The position numbers were made by a program, and so were the translations under genes. This document shows, in pieces, positions 7,483 through 16,417 of a stretch of 64,000 nucleotides of DNA (within the stretch, counting starts at the first letter, position 1; each line of letters begins with the position of its first letter). The notes under the pieces were generated by a model. The model was not told the DNA's origin and did no database searches. It saw only the letters and a list, made by a program, of their open reading frames with translations. Origin of the DNA: Paenibacillus cellulosilyticus. Lineage in GTDB: Bacteria; Bacillota; Bacilli; Paenibacillales; Paenibacillaceae. Where the stretch lies: NCBI RefSeq assembly GCF_003182255.1, contig NZ_QGTQ01000003.1, positions 275,207-339,206 on the forward strand. The letters run 5' to 3'.

Positions 7483-8100
7483 ATGCTGGATTATGAAAAG
7501 CAATTATGGGAGCAAGGCTGTACACTTATTGCGGGAATTGATGAGGTAGGGCGGGGCTGCCTGTTCGGAGACGTTGTCGCAGCAGCGGTCGTGCTTCCTC
7601 CGGGATTGATTCTAGATGGAATCAACGATTCCAAGAAACTATCCGAGAAGAAACGCGAGGAGCTGTATGGTGTCATCCTAGAGCATGCATTATACTGGTC
7701 GGTCGCTCGTATTGATTCGGTTGAGATTGATCGTATTAATATTAAGCAAGCTTCTAGACTAGCAATGAAACGTGCGGTAGAGACGCTGGGCGCTGATCCA
7801 GAGCATTTGCTCATAGATGCGGAGAAAATCGATCTGGATATTCCGCAGCAGGCGATCATTAAAGGGGATGCGACGAGCCAGTCGATTGCTGCAGCGTCTA
7901 TCCTTGCGAAGGTGACGCGTGACCGACTGTGCAAGACGGAATGGGAGATGCTCTATCCCGGCTATGGGATCGCCATACATAAAGGGTATGCGACGAAGCT
8001 TCATCGGGAAAGTATATTGTCGCTTGGTCCAACCCCTATGCATCGACAATCGTTTCTTGGTAACATTTTGGCGGAGATGGAGCAGCAAGTGCTGTTCTAA
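7483..8100 (+). CDS. rnhB: ribonuclease HII
   Basis: Removes ribonucleotides from DNA and RNA-DNA hybrids. The ATG at 7483 is chosen because GGAG (7471-7474) sits 8 nt upstream. Upstream in-frame starts (TTG 7423 inside rbgA, ATG 7468) would add residues with no family support. The 205 aa form lacks the longer N-terminal extension of the B. subtilis enzyme. Key motifs are AGIDEVGRG (first catalytic Asp/Glu pair), NDSKKLSEKKRE, LLIDAEKID and KGDATSQSIAAASILAKVTRD, followed by YPGYGIAIHKGYAT and GPTPMHRQSF. Confidence 0.96.
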   Translation: MLDYEKQLWEQGCTLIAGIDEVGRGCLFGDVVAAAVVLPPGLILDGINDSKKLSEKKREELYGVILEHALYWSVARIDSVEIDRINIKQASRLAMKRAVETLGADPEHLLIDAEKIDLDIPQQAIIKGDATSQSIAAASILAKVTRDRLCKTEWEMLYPGYGIAIHKGYATKLHRESILSLGPTPMHRQSFLGNILAEMEQQVLF

Positions 8101-8122
8101 TGCAGCAAATATCGAAATGAAC

Positions 8123-8177
8123 TCGCCTCGAAGGCATGCTTCTTATGAGAAGCACTGTCGACCGGGGCGATTTTTTT
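8123..8177 (+). terminator. intrinsic terminator after rnhB
   Basis: An outer stem TCGCCTCG (8123-8130) with CGGGGCGA (8163-8170) encloses an inner hairpin GCTTCT/AGAAGC and is followed by a run of seven T (8171-8177). Confidence 0.85.
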
Positions 8178-8190
8178 ATTCGTAATGGTG

Positions 8191-8216
8191 TAGTCTCGCT
8201 CACCGAATGCCGATAT
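8191..8216 (+). promoter_or_regulatory. SigD-type (motility) promoter
   Basis: The -10 element GCCGATAT (8209-8216) matches the B. subtilis SigD consensus exactly. A TAGT (8191-8194) resembling the TAAA -35 lies 14 nt upstream. It sits just after the rnhB terminator and about 45 nt before a gene pair with flagellar domains, which supports the call. Confidence 0.65.
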
Positions 8217-8260
8217 ATCGTTTATATAGATTCGTGAAGATTGAGGGGAATTGAGACACC

Positions 8261-10309
8261 TTGAACATTACACAAATGATGAGAGGCTTGCTGGGCGACG
8301 TAAAGAGCGGCGATAGCCGCAAGGTGGAGCTGAAGGCTGGACAGGTCGTGCGCGGCGTCGTCATGCAAGTCGACAACGAAACGAAGGACGCCATCGTCCA
8401 AATCAATGGCTTACAAGTGCGAGCTAAGCTGGAGACACCTTTGTCTCAAGGGCAGACGGCTATGTTGAAGGTGCAGCCGGAATCGACAGCAGAGACGATT
8501 GTTTTGAAGCCGGTAGAGATGGCTGGAGATCAAGCATCCGAAGATTCGATTCGTCAGCTTGTGAAGGCATCGGGTATGCCTGAGGCAAAGTGGGCGACGG
8601 ATCTGGTTAAGGATATGAAGCGGGATGGCATACCGCTGACACGTGAGGTTGTGCAAGCGTTGAAGCAGGCGGTTGAATCTATGCCGAAGGGGACAGACCC
8701 AGAGGAATGGATGAAAGCGGCTGCAGTTGCACTCCGTCGGGGCATGCCTGTTACGGAGCAGACTGTTGCTGGCATGCGGCAGGTGATGTACGGTAAGCCT
8801 GTGGATCAGCTTCTCGCTGAGCTGGAGACACAGTTGGCTGACTTTATTAGTGCAGATGAAGGCGAAGCCGGGACAGCACAACAAGGCTCCAAAGGTGCTG
8901 TTCGCAGTCAAAGCGGCGGGCTGGCGGATACTGCGGCACGTTTGAAGGCGATCTTGTCAGAGATGAAACAATCGACAGCAAATCTAGCTAACGTCGAGCA
9001 GTCAGATGCAAGTTCAGAAGAAGCCGCAGGTAACGTGCAGCGCTGGAAGCCTGAGCAGCTAGGCTCAAATGCGAAATCGTTTAATCCCGTTTCTTTGCAG
9101 AAAGCTGCGTATGAGGCGATGGAGATGCCGGATGATGTCGTAGAGCCCATGACGAATAAAGGTAATGCAGCACAAGGGCAGGTAGACAATACGGCAGCAA
9201 GGGCAGCGGTATCGCCATCTTCAACAGCGCAAGCCGCAACAGTTGGCGGTGGGAATGAGTCGAGTGCCTGGATCGGCAAAATATTGCAGCTGCTTGGCGT
9301 TAATCATGAGCAGCAGCTTCTTCATGAAACGGCAAGACAGCTCGCCTCAAGTGTTAGCGACAATAAGGCTGCTGCAGCTGACGCAGCGCAGTCTGCACAG
9401 GAAACAGAAGGCACAGCTGTCCAGACGAAGCAAACAGCTGCAGCGAGCACTGTCATTACTGATCATGATACGCAACCTCCAACCGTTCGTCCTGCGGAGT
9501 CAAGTTCGGCTAGCATTGTAGCAGATAGGAATGAAAATGAAGCAGTTGATGATGGTGAACCAGCCAAACCAGCAAGCGACCGACCCGTTAACGGACAGGT
9601 GCAAGCGCACGCTTCAACGACGGTTCAAGGACGTCCAGCAGCCTTGCTCCAAGATATCCATGGATCACAGCAGTTGATGGACGATGGAACGCCGGCGACG
9701 CTGCAGCATGGGATTCGGTCAGCCGATAGCGCAGTTTCTGAAACGTTGAAAAGTGCATTGCTCTCATTAGCAACAATGGATGATGCGCCAGCGCCGCTGA
9801 AAGAAACAGCGCAGCAGCTCATTCACCAAATTACAGGGCAGCAGCTCATGCTTGCACCGGAACGTAATGGGTCGGTTCTGACTCATGTGACATTGTTCAT
9901 CCCCATTCAAGATGAGAACGGCAGCCAGACGGCATCCGTCCATGTACAGACGCGAAGAGGGGCAAAGAACGAGCTGGATGCTGCGAACTGCCGATTGTTG
10001 TTCGATTTGCACTTGAAAGTGCTCGGAGACACGGTTGTTGATGTACATGTCGTGGACAAAATCGTCAATTTGAATGTGTGGAATGATCACCCCGTTATGG
10101 GCCAAATTGCTGACAATGAACGTGGAGCAGTGGCAGAAGCGTTGAACAGTGCTGGTTATCAGCTACTCACGTTTAATGTAAGACCAACGAAGCGCGATGC
10201 ATCTGCTGGCGATTCAGTAGGGGATCTCTTGGGCGGCAGCGATCTGACGCTGCCGGACTTTCCGCCGTATGGCGGTATACCGTATAAAGGAGTCGATCTT
10301 AAGATATGA
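8261..10309 (+). CDS. FliK-like protein, YlqG type
   Basis: 682 aa, TTG start at 8261 with SD GAGGGGAA 10 nt upstream. The N-terminal 80 residues form a compact beta-rich region (VELKAGQVVRGVVMQVD). A long Ala/Gln/Ser/Thr-rich, low-complexity middle (about 190-480) follows. The last 150 residues resemble a flagellar hook-length control C-domain in pattern (LLFDLHLKVLGDTVVDVHVV, then GYQLLTFNV). It occupies the place of B. subtilis ylqG, whose function is not established. The next gene overlaps it by 4 bp and is FlhB-like, the natural partner of FliK. Together with the SigD-like promoter this suggests a role tied to flagellar export. The genuine fliK lies elsewhere (30639-32033), so this is not the main hook ruler. 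Function remains inferred. Confidence 0.7.
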   Translation: MNITQMMRGLLGDVKSGDSRKVELKAGQVVRGVVMQVDNETKDAIVQINGLQVRAKLETPLSQGQTAMLKVQPESTAETIVLKPVEMAGDQASEDSIRQLVKASGMPEAKWATDLVKDMKRDGIPLTREVVQALKQAVESMPKGTDPEEWMKAAAVALRRGMPVTEQTVAGMRQVMYGKPVDQLLAELETQLADFISADEGEAGTAQQGSKGAVRSQSGGLADTAARLKAILSEMKQSTANLANVEQSDASSEEAAGNVQRWKPEQLGSNAKSFNPVSLQKAAYEAMEMPDDVVEPMTNKGNAAQGQVDNTAARAAVSPSSTAQAATVGGGNESSAWIGKILQLLGVNHEQQLLHETARQLASSVSDNKAAAADAAQSAQETEGTAVQTKQTAAASTVITDHDTQPPTVRPAESSSASIVADRNENEAVDDGEPAKPASDRPVNGQVQAHASTTVQGRPAALLQDIHGSQQLMDDGTPATLQHGIRSADSAVSETLKSALLSLATMDDAPAPLKETAQQLIHQITGQQLMLAPERNGSVLTHVTLFIPIQDENGSQTASVHVQTRRGAKNELDAANCRLLFDLHLKVLGDTVVDVHVVDKIVNLNVWNDHPVMGQIADNERGAVAEALNSAGYQLLTFNVRPTKRDASAGDSVGDLLGGSDLTLPDFPPYGGIPYKGVDLKI

Positions 10310-10638
10310 CACGCAAGCCATCATCATCGACTCCGTCATCCTCTACAGCTACGGAACAACCAGCGGAACGTGTGCGCAGAGCCGTCGCCTTAAAATATGA
10401 GCCTGGAGAACGGTCAGCACCGGTCGTTGTCGCAAAAGGGAAAGGTTATCTCGCAAATGCAATTGTTGAGAAGGCTTCAGAGAACGGCGTTCCGGTTCAA
10501 GAGGATGCATCGCTTGTTGAAGTACTCTCCAAGCTGGATATTAATCAAGAGATCCCGCCAGAGCTATATGCGCTTGTGGCAGAGATTCTAAGCTTTATCT
10601 ACCGATCAGACAAGCAAGCAGGAGGATGGGATGATTAG
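10306..10638 (+). CDS. FlhB C-terminal-domain-like protein (YlqH type)
   Basis: 110 aa. Residues about 25-105 match the FlhB cytoplasmic C-domain: VALKYEPGERSAPVVVAKGKG, then VQEDASLVEVLSKLDINQEIPPELYALVAEILSFIY. It lacks the membrane part and begins after the NPTH self-cleavage site of true FlhB, so it mimics the cleaved C-terminal fragment. ATG 10306 overlaps the FliK-like gene (ATGA). In B. subtilis ylqH stands in the same place. The full-length flhB is at 39843-40949. It could dock FliK-like partners; untested. Confidence 0.85.
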   Translation: MTRKPSSSTPSSSTATEQPAERVRRAVALKYEPGERSAPVVVAKGKGYLANAIVEKASENGVPVQEDASLVEVLSKLDINQEIPPELYALVAEILSFIYRSDKQAGGWDD

Positions 10639-11011
10639 ACCGAAGAGGAGCCGAATCGAGACTGGGCGGCTAGGAGAAGAAGCGGCAGCCGCCTATCTGG
10701 CGACTGCCGGTTATCGAATCTTATCGCGTAATTGGCGCTGCAAGGCAGGCGAAATGGATATCGCTGCGGAGCATAACGGAACGCTGGTTATTGTGGAAGT
10801 AAGAACTAGGACTTTAGGATCATCCTCTGCTTTCGGTATGGCAGTGGAGTCCATTGACGCTCGCAAAGCATACAAAGTAAGGCTCGTTGCTGAAGCTTAT
10901 ATCCAATCAAACAAGCTATATAACATGCCCGTTCGGTGCGATGCCATTACCGTCACGCTAGCGCAAGATGGGACTGCAGCAGATATTACACAGCTGCAAG
11001 GCGTGTTCTAA
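10631..11011 (+). CDS. yraN: UPF0102 family nuclease-like protein YraN
   Basis: 126 aa. Restriction-endonuclease-like fold of the UPF0102 family. It has the N-terminal GRLGEEAAAAYLATAGYRIL block (helix with conserved Glu), NWRCKAGEMDIAAEHNGTLV (Asp of the PD-ExK core) and IVEVRTRT (the E-x-K/R position). The substrate is unknown in general. It overlaps the preceding gene by 8 bp, so it is translated from the same message. It is often found beside rnhB and comM-type genes in bacteria. Confidence 0.93.
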   Translation: MIRPKRSRIETGRLGEEAAAAYLATAGYRILSRNWRCKAGEMDIAAEHNGTLVIVEVRTRTLGSSSAFGMAVESIDARKAYKVRLVAEAYIQSNKLYNMPVRCDAITVTLAQDGTAADITQLQGVF

Positions 11012-11022
11012 TCGCTAATCGT

Positions 11023-12579
11023 TTATTCCCCGATGGTTTCACCGGCACGTCGGTATTGAATCGCTTCCGACATGTGTAATTCCTGAATTTCGGCACAACC
11101 GTCAACGTCGGCAATCGTTCGAGCCAGCCGCAGCAGCCGGTCATGCGCGCGGAAGCTGATTCCTAGCGTGTCAAAGGCGTGGCGGAGCAGCAATGAAGAT
11201 TCACTGGTTAATTTGGCCGCACGATGTAGGGAAGCACCGGCAAGCTCTCCATTGCTTCGGACGCCGATTTCCTTCGCGCGATGCCGCTGCCGCTCGACCG
11301 CGGCCATGACGCTGTCATGCATCTCTGCGCTGGACATGCCGGGTTTCGCTGCTTGAATAGAAGCGGGGCGTGGTACCTCCAACAGCAGATCAATGCGGTC
11401 GATGAGCGGTCCTGATATTTTACTCCGATATCGTAGTACCGCGGTGTCAGAACACGTGCATCGACGATCCCCAGACTCGTTCCCCCAATAGCCACATGGA
11501 CAAGGATTCATTGAAGCCGCGAGCATGAATCGAGCAGGGAAACGCGTGACCGCCCGCGTTCGAGCGATGGTTACCTCACGATCCTCTAAAGGCTGGCGAA
11601 GTACCTCTAATGAGGGGCGTGAAAACTCCGGCAGCTCATCAAGAAATAACACGCCGCGATGTGCGAGCGTTGCTTCACCCGGACGTGGAATCGTTCCGCC
11701 GCCAATGAGGCCACCGCTTGAAATGGTGTGGTGCGGGGCGCGAAAAGGTCTCGTGCGAATGAGCGAGGATGGACTGCTGCCTAGTTTGCCAGCCACACTG
11801 TAGATTTTGGTTACCTCGAGCGCCTCTTCATCAGATAGTGGAGGAAGGATCGTTGGCAGCCTTTTCGCCAGCATCGTCTTGCCTGTTCCGGGAGGACCGC
11901 TCAGCATCAAATTATGGTTGCCGGCTGCTGCAATGAGCAGCGCACGTTTTGCACCGTGTAAACCAAGTACATCCGCATAATCCAGCATAGCTTGTCCGCT
12001 GTCAGCCGCACTAACCGTAGATAGGCGACTCGCAGCACGCTCCGAATCGAATAAATATGCTTTCCACGTATCTCCATTCCCCCATGCAGCCAGCTCATTC
12101 AAATGATCAATGGCATACACTTCAAGTCCTTGAATTAATACAGCTTCTGCTGCATTGCCCTGTGGAAGCACAACGCGACGGATGCCGCTGCGCATCGCTT
12201 GTTCGACCATTGGCAGCACGCCAGTAACAGGACGAAGCTCCCCATTTAGCGATAGTTCCCCAATCAGCATCGTGTTATGGAAGGGCTCGGCAGGCAGCTG
12301 TTCGCTTGCCACCAGTATCGCACCGGCAATGGTCAGATCGAAGGCGGTGCCTTCTTTGCGCAGATCGGCAGGAGCGAGATTGACTGTAATTCGACTCATT
12401 GGGAATTGAAAGCCGCAGTTTCGAATAGCTGCACGCACACGTTCAGATGACTCTCGAATCGCGCTGTCGGGCAGTCCAACCAAGTTCATTTGAGGCAATC
12501 CGCCTGCAATATCCGCCTCAACTGTGATCATAATGCCTTCTACGCCGCTGACGCTTGCCCCTAACATTTTGGCATACAT
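11023..12579 (-). CDS. comM: Mg-chelatase-like AAA+ ATPase ComM
   Basis: YifB/ComM family branch-migration helicase that aids integration of DNA taken up by transformation. The start is ATG at 12579, giving MYAKMLGASVSGVEG and 518 aa, because ComM proteins begin this way and GGAGG lies 11 nt upstream. The in-frame extension to 12675 overlaps the promoter. It has an N-terminal Lon-protease-like domain (MNLVGLPDSAIRESSERVR), Walker A GPPGTGKT at 228-235, Walker B GVLFLDELPEF and the C-terminal Mg-chelatase domain. It is the only minus-strand gene here and converges with yraN with only 11 bp between the stops. dprA, another transformation gene, is nearby. Confidence 0.95.
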   Translation of the reverse strand: MYAKMLGASVSGVEGIMITVEADIAGGLPQMNLVGLPDSAIRESSERVRAAIRNCGFQFPMSRITVNLAPADLRKEGTAFDLTIAGAILVASEQLPAEPFHNTMLIGELSLNGELRPVTGVLPMVEQAMRSGIRRVVLPQGNAAEAVLIQGLEVYAIDHLNELAAWGNGDTWKAYLFDSERAASRLSTVSAADSGQAMLDYADVLGLHGAKRALLIAAAGNHNLMLSGPPGTGKTMLAKRLPTILPPLSDEEALEVTKIYSVAGKLGSSPSSLIRTRPFRAPHHTISSGGLIGGGTIPRPGEATLAHRGVLFLDELPEFSRPSLEVLRQPLEDREVTIARTRAVTRFPARFMLAASMNPCPCGYWGNESGDRRCTCSDTAVLRYRSKISGPLIDRIDLLLEVPRPASIQAAKPGMSSAEMHDSVMAAVERQRHRAKEIGVRSNGELAGASLHRAAKLTSESSLLLRHAFDTLGISFRAHDRLLRLARTIADVDGCAEIQELHMSEAIQYRRAGETIGE

Positions 12580-12580
12580 A

Positions 12581-12618
12581 AATAAAAAAACACCTCCGCC
12601 ATGAATCGGACGAAGGTG
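12581..12618 (-). promoter_or_regulatory. terminator-like hairpin over the comM ribosome binding site
   Basis: Read on the minus strand, CACCTTCGTC (12618-12609) pairs over all 10 positions (three G-T) with GGCGGAGGTG (12600-12591) around an 8 nt loop. Seven T follow (12590-12584). The 3' arm contains the GGAGG SD of comM. The same hairpin could stop transcription and hide the SD, so comM may be controlled in its leader. Confidence 0.7.
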
Positions 12619-12657
12619 CTTCCTTACTGTTCCGTACAATTGTTTTAATTTGTAATC

Positions 12658-12686
12658 ATCATAATAGGAGAACAATTGCCTGTCAA
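12658..12686 (-). promoter_or_regulatory. SigA-type promoter for comM
   Basis: On the minus strand the -35 TTGACA (12686-12681) is exact consensus. A 17 bp spacer separates it from the -10 TATGAT (12663-12658). The predicted leader of about 75 nt contains the terminator-like hairpin. Confidence 0.8.
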
Positions 12687-12778
12687 CGACTGGATACGGT
12701 AACCATGCGAAAAAAGCTGTAATCCCGCGTTATTCAAGGCATTTCGGGATACACTACAGTGGTAATGAAATGTTACTA

Positions 12779-12810
12779 TCATATCAAATCTAGATGAATT
12801 TCATATCAAA
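12779..12810 (+). repeat. pair of TCATATCAAA direct repeats upstream of sucC
   Basis: TCATATCAAA occurs at 12779-12788 and again at 12801-12810, 22 bp apart (about two helical turns). This fits a possible operator in the 243 bp between the comM promoter and sucC. The gap also holds the palindrome AACTATAGTT near 12865. No promoter with good -35 and -10 boxes could be fixed for sucC. Confidence 0.35.
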
Positions 12811-12929
12811 AGAGTAGATTTTATTTTTATTAAAATAGAGGTAAGAATTAACGTTTAGTGATAAACTATAGTTGTTTGTTTGCACATTAACATTGCTTGA
12901 TTCAGTTTGCGGATTGGAGGATTTCGTTA

Positions 12930-14090
12930 ATGAATATCCATGAGTACCAAGGCAAAGAAGTCCTGAAGCAATATGGGGTTTCGGTGCCGGAAGGCAAAGT
13001 AGCCTTTACCGTTGACGAGGCAGTTGAGGCGGCTAAATCGCTCGGCACTTCTGTCATCGTAGTAAAAGCGCAAATCCACGCAGGTGGTCGCGGTAAAGCA
13101 GGCGGCGTTAAAGTCGCTAAAAACCTTGATGAAGTAAAAGCTTACGCGAGTGAAATTCTCGGTAAAACGCTTGTTACGCATCAAACAGGTCCGGAAGGTA
13201 AAGAAGTAAAGCGCCTGCTCATCGAGCAAGGCTGCGACATTAAGAAAGAATACTACGTCGGCGTTGTCGTTGACCGTGGTACGGGCCGCGTCGTTCTGAT
13301 GGCTTCTGAAGAAGGCGGCACGGAAATCGAAGAAGTGGCGGCTCATTCGCCAGAGAAAATCTTCAAAGAAGTTGTCGACCCAGCAATCGGTCTGCAACCA
13401 TTCCAAGCAAAGCGTCTTGCTTTCAACATCAACATTCCGAAAGAGCTCGTGAACAAAGCAGCTAGCTTTATGATCGCTCTGTACACGGCATTCGTTGATA
13501 AAGATTGCTCCATCGCTGAGATCAACCCGCTCGTCGTAACTGGCGACGGCAACGTTATGGCACTGGATGCCAAACTGAACTTCGATTCCAACGCACTGTT
13601 CCGCCATCCAGAAATTTTGGCGCTGCGCGACCTGGAAGAAGAAGATGAGAAAGAAATCCAAGCGTCCAAGTTTGACCTGAGCTACATCGCACTCGACGGC
13701 AACATCGGCTGCATGGTTAACGGTGCGGGTCTTGCAATGGCAACGATGGACATTATCAAATACTATGGCGGCGACCCTGCTAACTTCCTCGACGTAGGCG
13801 GCGGTGCTACGAAAGAGAAAGTAACGGAAGCATTCAAAATCATTTTGTCGGACGAGCAAGTTAAAGGTATCTTCGTTAACATCTTCGGCGGCATTATGCG
13901 TTGTGACGTTATTGCTGAAGGCGTAATCGCAGCTGCGAAAGAGCTCGGTCTGGATCGTCCGCTTGTCGTACGTCTGGAAGGCACGAACGTAGAGATCGGC
14001 AAAAAGATGCTCAACGAGTCCGGCCTGAACATTGTTGCGGCTGATTCGATGGCGGATGGCGCTCAGAAGATCGTTGCGCTCGTGAAATAA
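12930..14090 (+). CDS. sucC: succinyl-CoA synthetase (ADP-forming) beta subunit
   Basis: TCA-cycle enzyme coupling succinyl-CoA cleavage to substrate-level phosphorylation; the beta subunit holds the nucleotide-binding ATP-grasp fold. The start ATG 12930 ([17 protein letters not shown]) has GGAGG 9 nt upstream; an upstream in-frame start at 12897 adds a stretch with no homology. 386 aa, the standard length. Motifs include [34 protein letters not shown] and [10 protein letters not shown]. sucD follows after 52 bp. Confidence 0.98.
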   Translation: MNIHEYQGKEVLKQYGVSVPEGKVAFTVDEAVEAAKSLGTSVIVVKAQIHAGGRGKAGGVKVAKNLDEVKAYASEILGKTLVTHQTGPEGKEVKRLLIEQGCDIKKEYYVGVVVDRGTGRVVLMASEEGGTEIEEVAAHSPEKIFKEVVDPAIGLQPFQAKRLAFNINIPKELVNKAASFMIALYTAFVDKDCSIAEINPLVVTGDGNVMALDAKLNFDSNALFRHPEILALRDLEEEDEKEIQASKFDLSYIALDGNIGCMVNGAGLAMATMDIIKYYGGDPANFLDVGGGATKEKVTEAFKIILSDEQVKGIFVNIFGGIMRCDVIAEGVIAAAKELGLDRPLVVRLEGTNVEIGKKMLNESGLNIVAADSMADGAQKIVALVK

Positions 14091-14142
14091 GGACTAACTA
14101 GCGACTAATTCCGAATTTTTTCTCAGGGGATGTGAAATTTCG

Positions 14143-15075
14143 ATGAGCATTTTGATCAATAAAGATACAAAAGTCATCACGCAGGGCATCACGGGTAAAA
14201 CCGCGTTGTTCCACGCGAAAGGCGCGCTCGACTACGGTACACAAATGGTCGGCGGCACGTCGCCGGGTAAAGGCGGCACGACGGTTGATATCGCGCTCGA
14301 GAACGGAACGACGGCATCGCTGCCTGTATTCAATACCGTTTCCGAAGCGGTAGCAGCTACAGGTGCAACAGCTTCCGTTATCTACGTTCCGCCAGCATTC
14401 GCTGCGGACGCGATTCTTGAAGCCGTTGACGCACAACTGGACCTCGTTATCTGCATCACGGAAGGTATTCCGGTGCTTGATATGGTTAAGGTTTCCCGTT
14501 ACATGGAAGGCAAGAAAACGCGTTTGATCGGACCAAACTGTCCAGGCGTTATTACGCCAGACGAGTGCAAAATCGGTATCATGCCTGGTTACATTCATAC
14601 GAAAGGCCATGTCGGCGTCGTTTCGCGCTCCGGCACGCTTACGTATGAGGCTGTACACCAGCTGTCGACGCGCGGCATTGGCCAATCGTCCGCAGTAGGT
14701 ATCGGCGGCGACCCAGTTAAAGGTACGGAATTCATTGACGTGCTGAGCATGTTTAATGAAGATCCAGAAACGTATGCTGTAATCATGATCGGCGAGATCG
14801 GCGGTACGGCAGAGGAAGAAGCAGCTGAATGGATCAAAGCGAACATGAAGAAGCCAGTTGTTGGCTTCATCGGCGGCGCTACAGCTCCTGAAGGCAAACG
14901 TATGGGACATGCTGGTGCAATTATTTCCGGCGGTAAAGGTACGGCTGCTGAGAAAATCAAGACGCTCGAGGCATGCGGCATCAAAGTCGCTCCTACGCCG
15001 TCGGAGATGGGCTCGACGCTCGTATCGGTACTCGAAGAGCAAGGTCTGCTCGAGAAATGCATCACGCGTAAATAA
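14143..15075 (+). CDS. sucD: succinyl-CoA synthetase alpha subunit
   Basis: The alpha subunit binds CoA and carries the histidine phosphorylated during the reaction. 310 aa. [19 protein letters not shown] starts the CoA-binding Rossmann domain. [43 protein letters not shown] and [15 protein letters not shown] (active-site His) are all present. The SD AGGGGATGTGA precedes ATG 14143. Two hairpins, the second a clear terminator, follow the stop. Confidence 0.98.
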   Translation: MSILINKDTKVITQGITGKTALFHAKGALDYGTQMVGGTSPGKGGTTVDIALENGTTASLPVFNTVSEAVAATGATASVIYVPPAFAADAILEAVDAQLDLVICITEGIPVLDMVKVSRYMEGKKTRLIGPNCPGVITPDECKIGIMPGYIHTKGHVGVVSRSGTLTYEAVHQLSTRGIGQSSAVGIGGDPVKGTEFIDVLSMFNEDPETYAVIMIGEIGGTAEEEAAEWIKANMKKPVVGFIGGATAPEGKRMGHAGAIISGGKGTAAEKIKTLEACGIKVAPTPSEMGSTLVSVLEEQGLLEKCITRK

Positions 15076-15093
15076 TGAAGTAAATATGGTTAG

Positions 15094-15127
15094 GAATCAC
15101 GCCCCTGCTTAATCAGCAGCGTGATTC
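15094..15127 (+). promoter_or_regulatory. hairpin after sucD
   Basis: GAATCACGC (15094-15102) pairs perfectly with GCGTGATTC (15119-15127); the apex has TGCT/AGCA. No T-tract follows. It stands just before the real terminator and may protect the 3' end. Confidence 0.5.
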
Positions 15128-15139
15128 TAGCGATAAGGC

Positions 15140-15184
15140 AAGCAGCCTTTCGGCCCAAATTGGGCACGAAAGGCTGCTTTTTTG
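15140..15184 (+). terminator. intrinsic terminator of sucCD
   Basis: AAGCAGCCTTTCG (15140-15152) pairs perfectly with CGAAAGGCTGCTT (15167-15179). The apex has GCCC/GGGC, and six T follow. Confidence 0.92.
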
Positions 15185-15273
15185 CATTTAAGTCGATTAG
15201 GCGGCTTGCATTCTCGTTCCGGCTAGAGCACAATAGGAAAGGAATGTAGGCCTCCACTATGGAGGTTATTGGA

Positions 15274-16395
15274 ATGTGCAATGAGAAGAAGCGCAAAATG
15301 ATGATTATGCTGCATCAACTGCCAGGCGTCGGTTGGAAATCGATTAAACGCGCAATGGATGCGGAGCTGTGGAACCGTACCTCATTAAGCAGCGCAGATG
15401 TATGGTTATCGGCAGGATTTCGTCCAGAGGCAGCCGGTGAGGCAGCTAGACGTTTCTCTGACAGCGAATCGGGGTATGATTCTATCATATCAAGCTACTC
15501 TCAGCGTAATGCCGACATCATCACGATTGATGATGAGGAATACCCGAATATGCTTCGGAATATCCATGAGCCGCCTTGGGTGCTATATGCGATCGGCAGG
15601 CTAGACCTGCTGCATCGGCATTCGGTCTCTATCGTAGGTACACGCACGCCTACCGCTTACGGTAGACATATGACCAAGGAACTGGCTACTGGCTTCGCAC
15701 GGCGCGGCCTGACGGTCGTCAGCGGCCTTGCTAGGGGTATTGATGGGGTGGCGCATGAATCGTCCGTCACGCTGGCAGGAAGCACGATCGCAGTGCTTGG
15801 GACACCGCTGGACCGAATCTATCCACCTCAGCATGCCTCACTATTCCGACAAATCGCGGTAGAAGGGCTGTTGTTGACGGAGGTACCGATCGGGATGGCG
15901 TTCCATCCGGGCTATTTTCCACTGCGTAATCGCATTATTGCCGGCTTGTCTGCAGGAACGGTCGTAATCGAAGCTGCTGCGCGAAGTGGTTCGCTTATCA
16001 CTGCCGAGCAGGCATTCGCGTTTGACCGTGAATTGTTCGCTCTACCGGGACCTGTAACATCGCCGAAGAGTGCCGGAACAAACGGACTGCTTGCCGAACG
16101 CAAGGCAAATGCGATATTATCGGTCGAGGATTGGTTTAAGCATTTACCGTATACCAGTTATTCGAGTGAGGACGATCAGCGTCATGAGCAGTACGAAAAC
16201 GCTAGAAATTCGGCTGAAGAATTGACGGGAGATGCCAAGCTCGTATACGATCTGCTGCTTGATCGCCCTTGTACAGCAGACGACCTGCATGAGGCTACTG
16301 GAATACCGCTTGGACTTTTGCACGCTGTTCTGATAAATTTATGTATAACTCGCAGGATACATCAACAGAACGGCTCTACATATTCCATTATTTAA
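15274..16395 (+). CDS. dprA: DNA-processing protein DprA
   Basis: Recombination mediator that receives incoming single-stranded DNA during transformation and loads RecA. The start ATG 15274 has GGAGG 8 nt upstream; ATG 15259 is in frame but unsupported. 373 aa. N-terminal helical domain, then the Rossmann-like core: [47 protein letters not shown] and LLTEVPIGM, with [12 protein letters not shown] and [11 protein letters not shown] winged-helix C-terminal domain (DML1-like) ends the protein. topA follows 22 bp downstream. Confidence 0.96.
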   Translation: MCNEKKRKMMIMLHQLPGVGWKSIKRAMDAELWNRTSLSSADVWLSAGFRPEAAGEAARRFSDSESGYDSIISSYSQRNADIITIDDEEYPNMLRNIHEPPWVLYAIGRLDLLHRHSVSIVGTRTPTAYGRHMTKELATGFARRGLTVVSGLARGIDGVAHESSVTLAGSTIAVLGTPLDRIYPPQHASLFRQIAVEGLLLTEVPIGMAFHPGYFPLRNRIIAGLSAGTVVIEAAARSGSLITAEQAFAFDRELFALPGPVTSPKSAGTNGLLAERKANAILSVEDWFKHLPYTSYSSEDDQRHEQYENARNSAEELTGDAKLVYDLLLDRPCTADDLHEATGIPLGLLHAVLINLCITRRIHQQNGSTYSII

Positions 16396-16417
16396 TGCTG
16401 GGAGAGGAGGACGCTTA

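Noticed and set aside
10306..10638. Idea that this is a broken copy of flhB
   Set aside because: It begins and ends at natural domain limits with start codon and coupling, and the same stand-alone form exists in B. subtilis (ylqH).
12844..12871. Possible sucC promoter with TATAGT or TAAACT
   Set aside because: No -35 at 16-18 bp.
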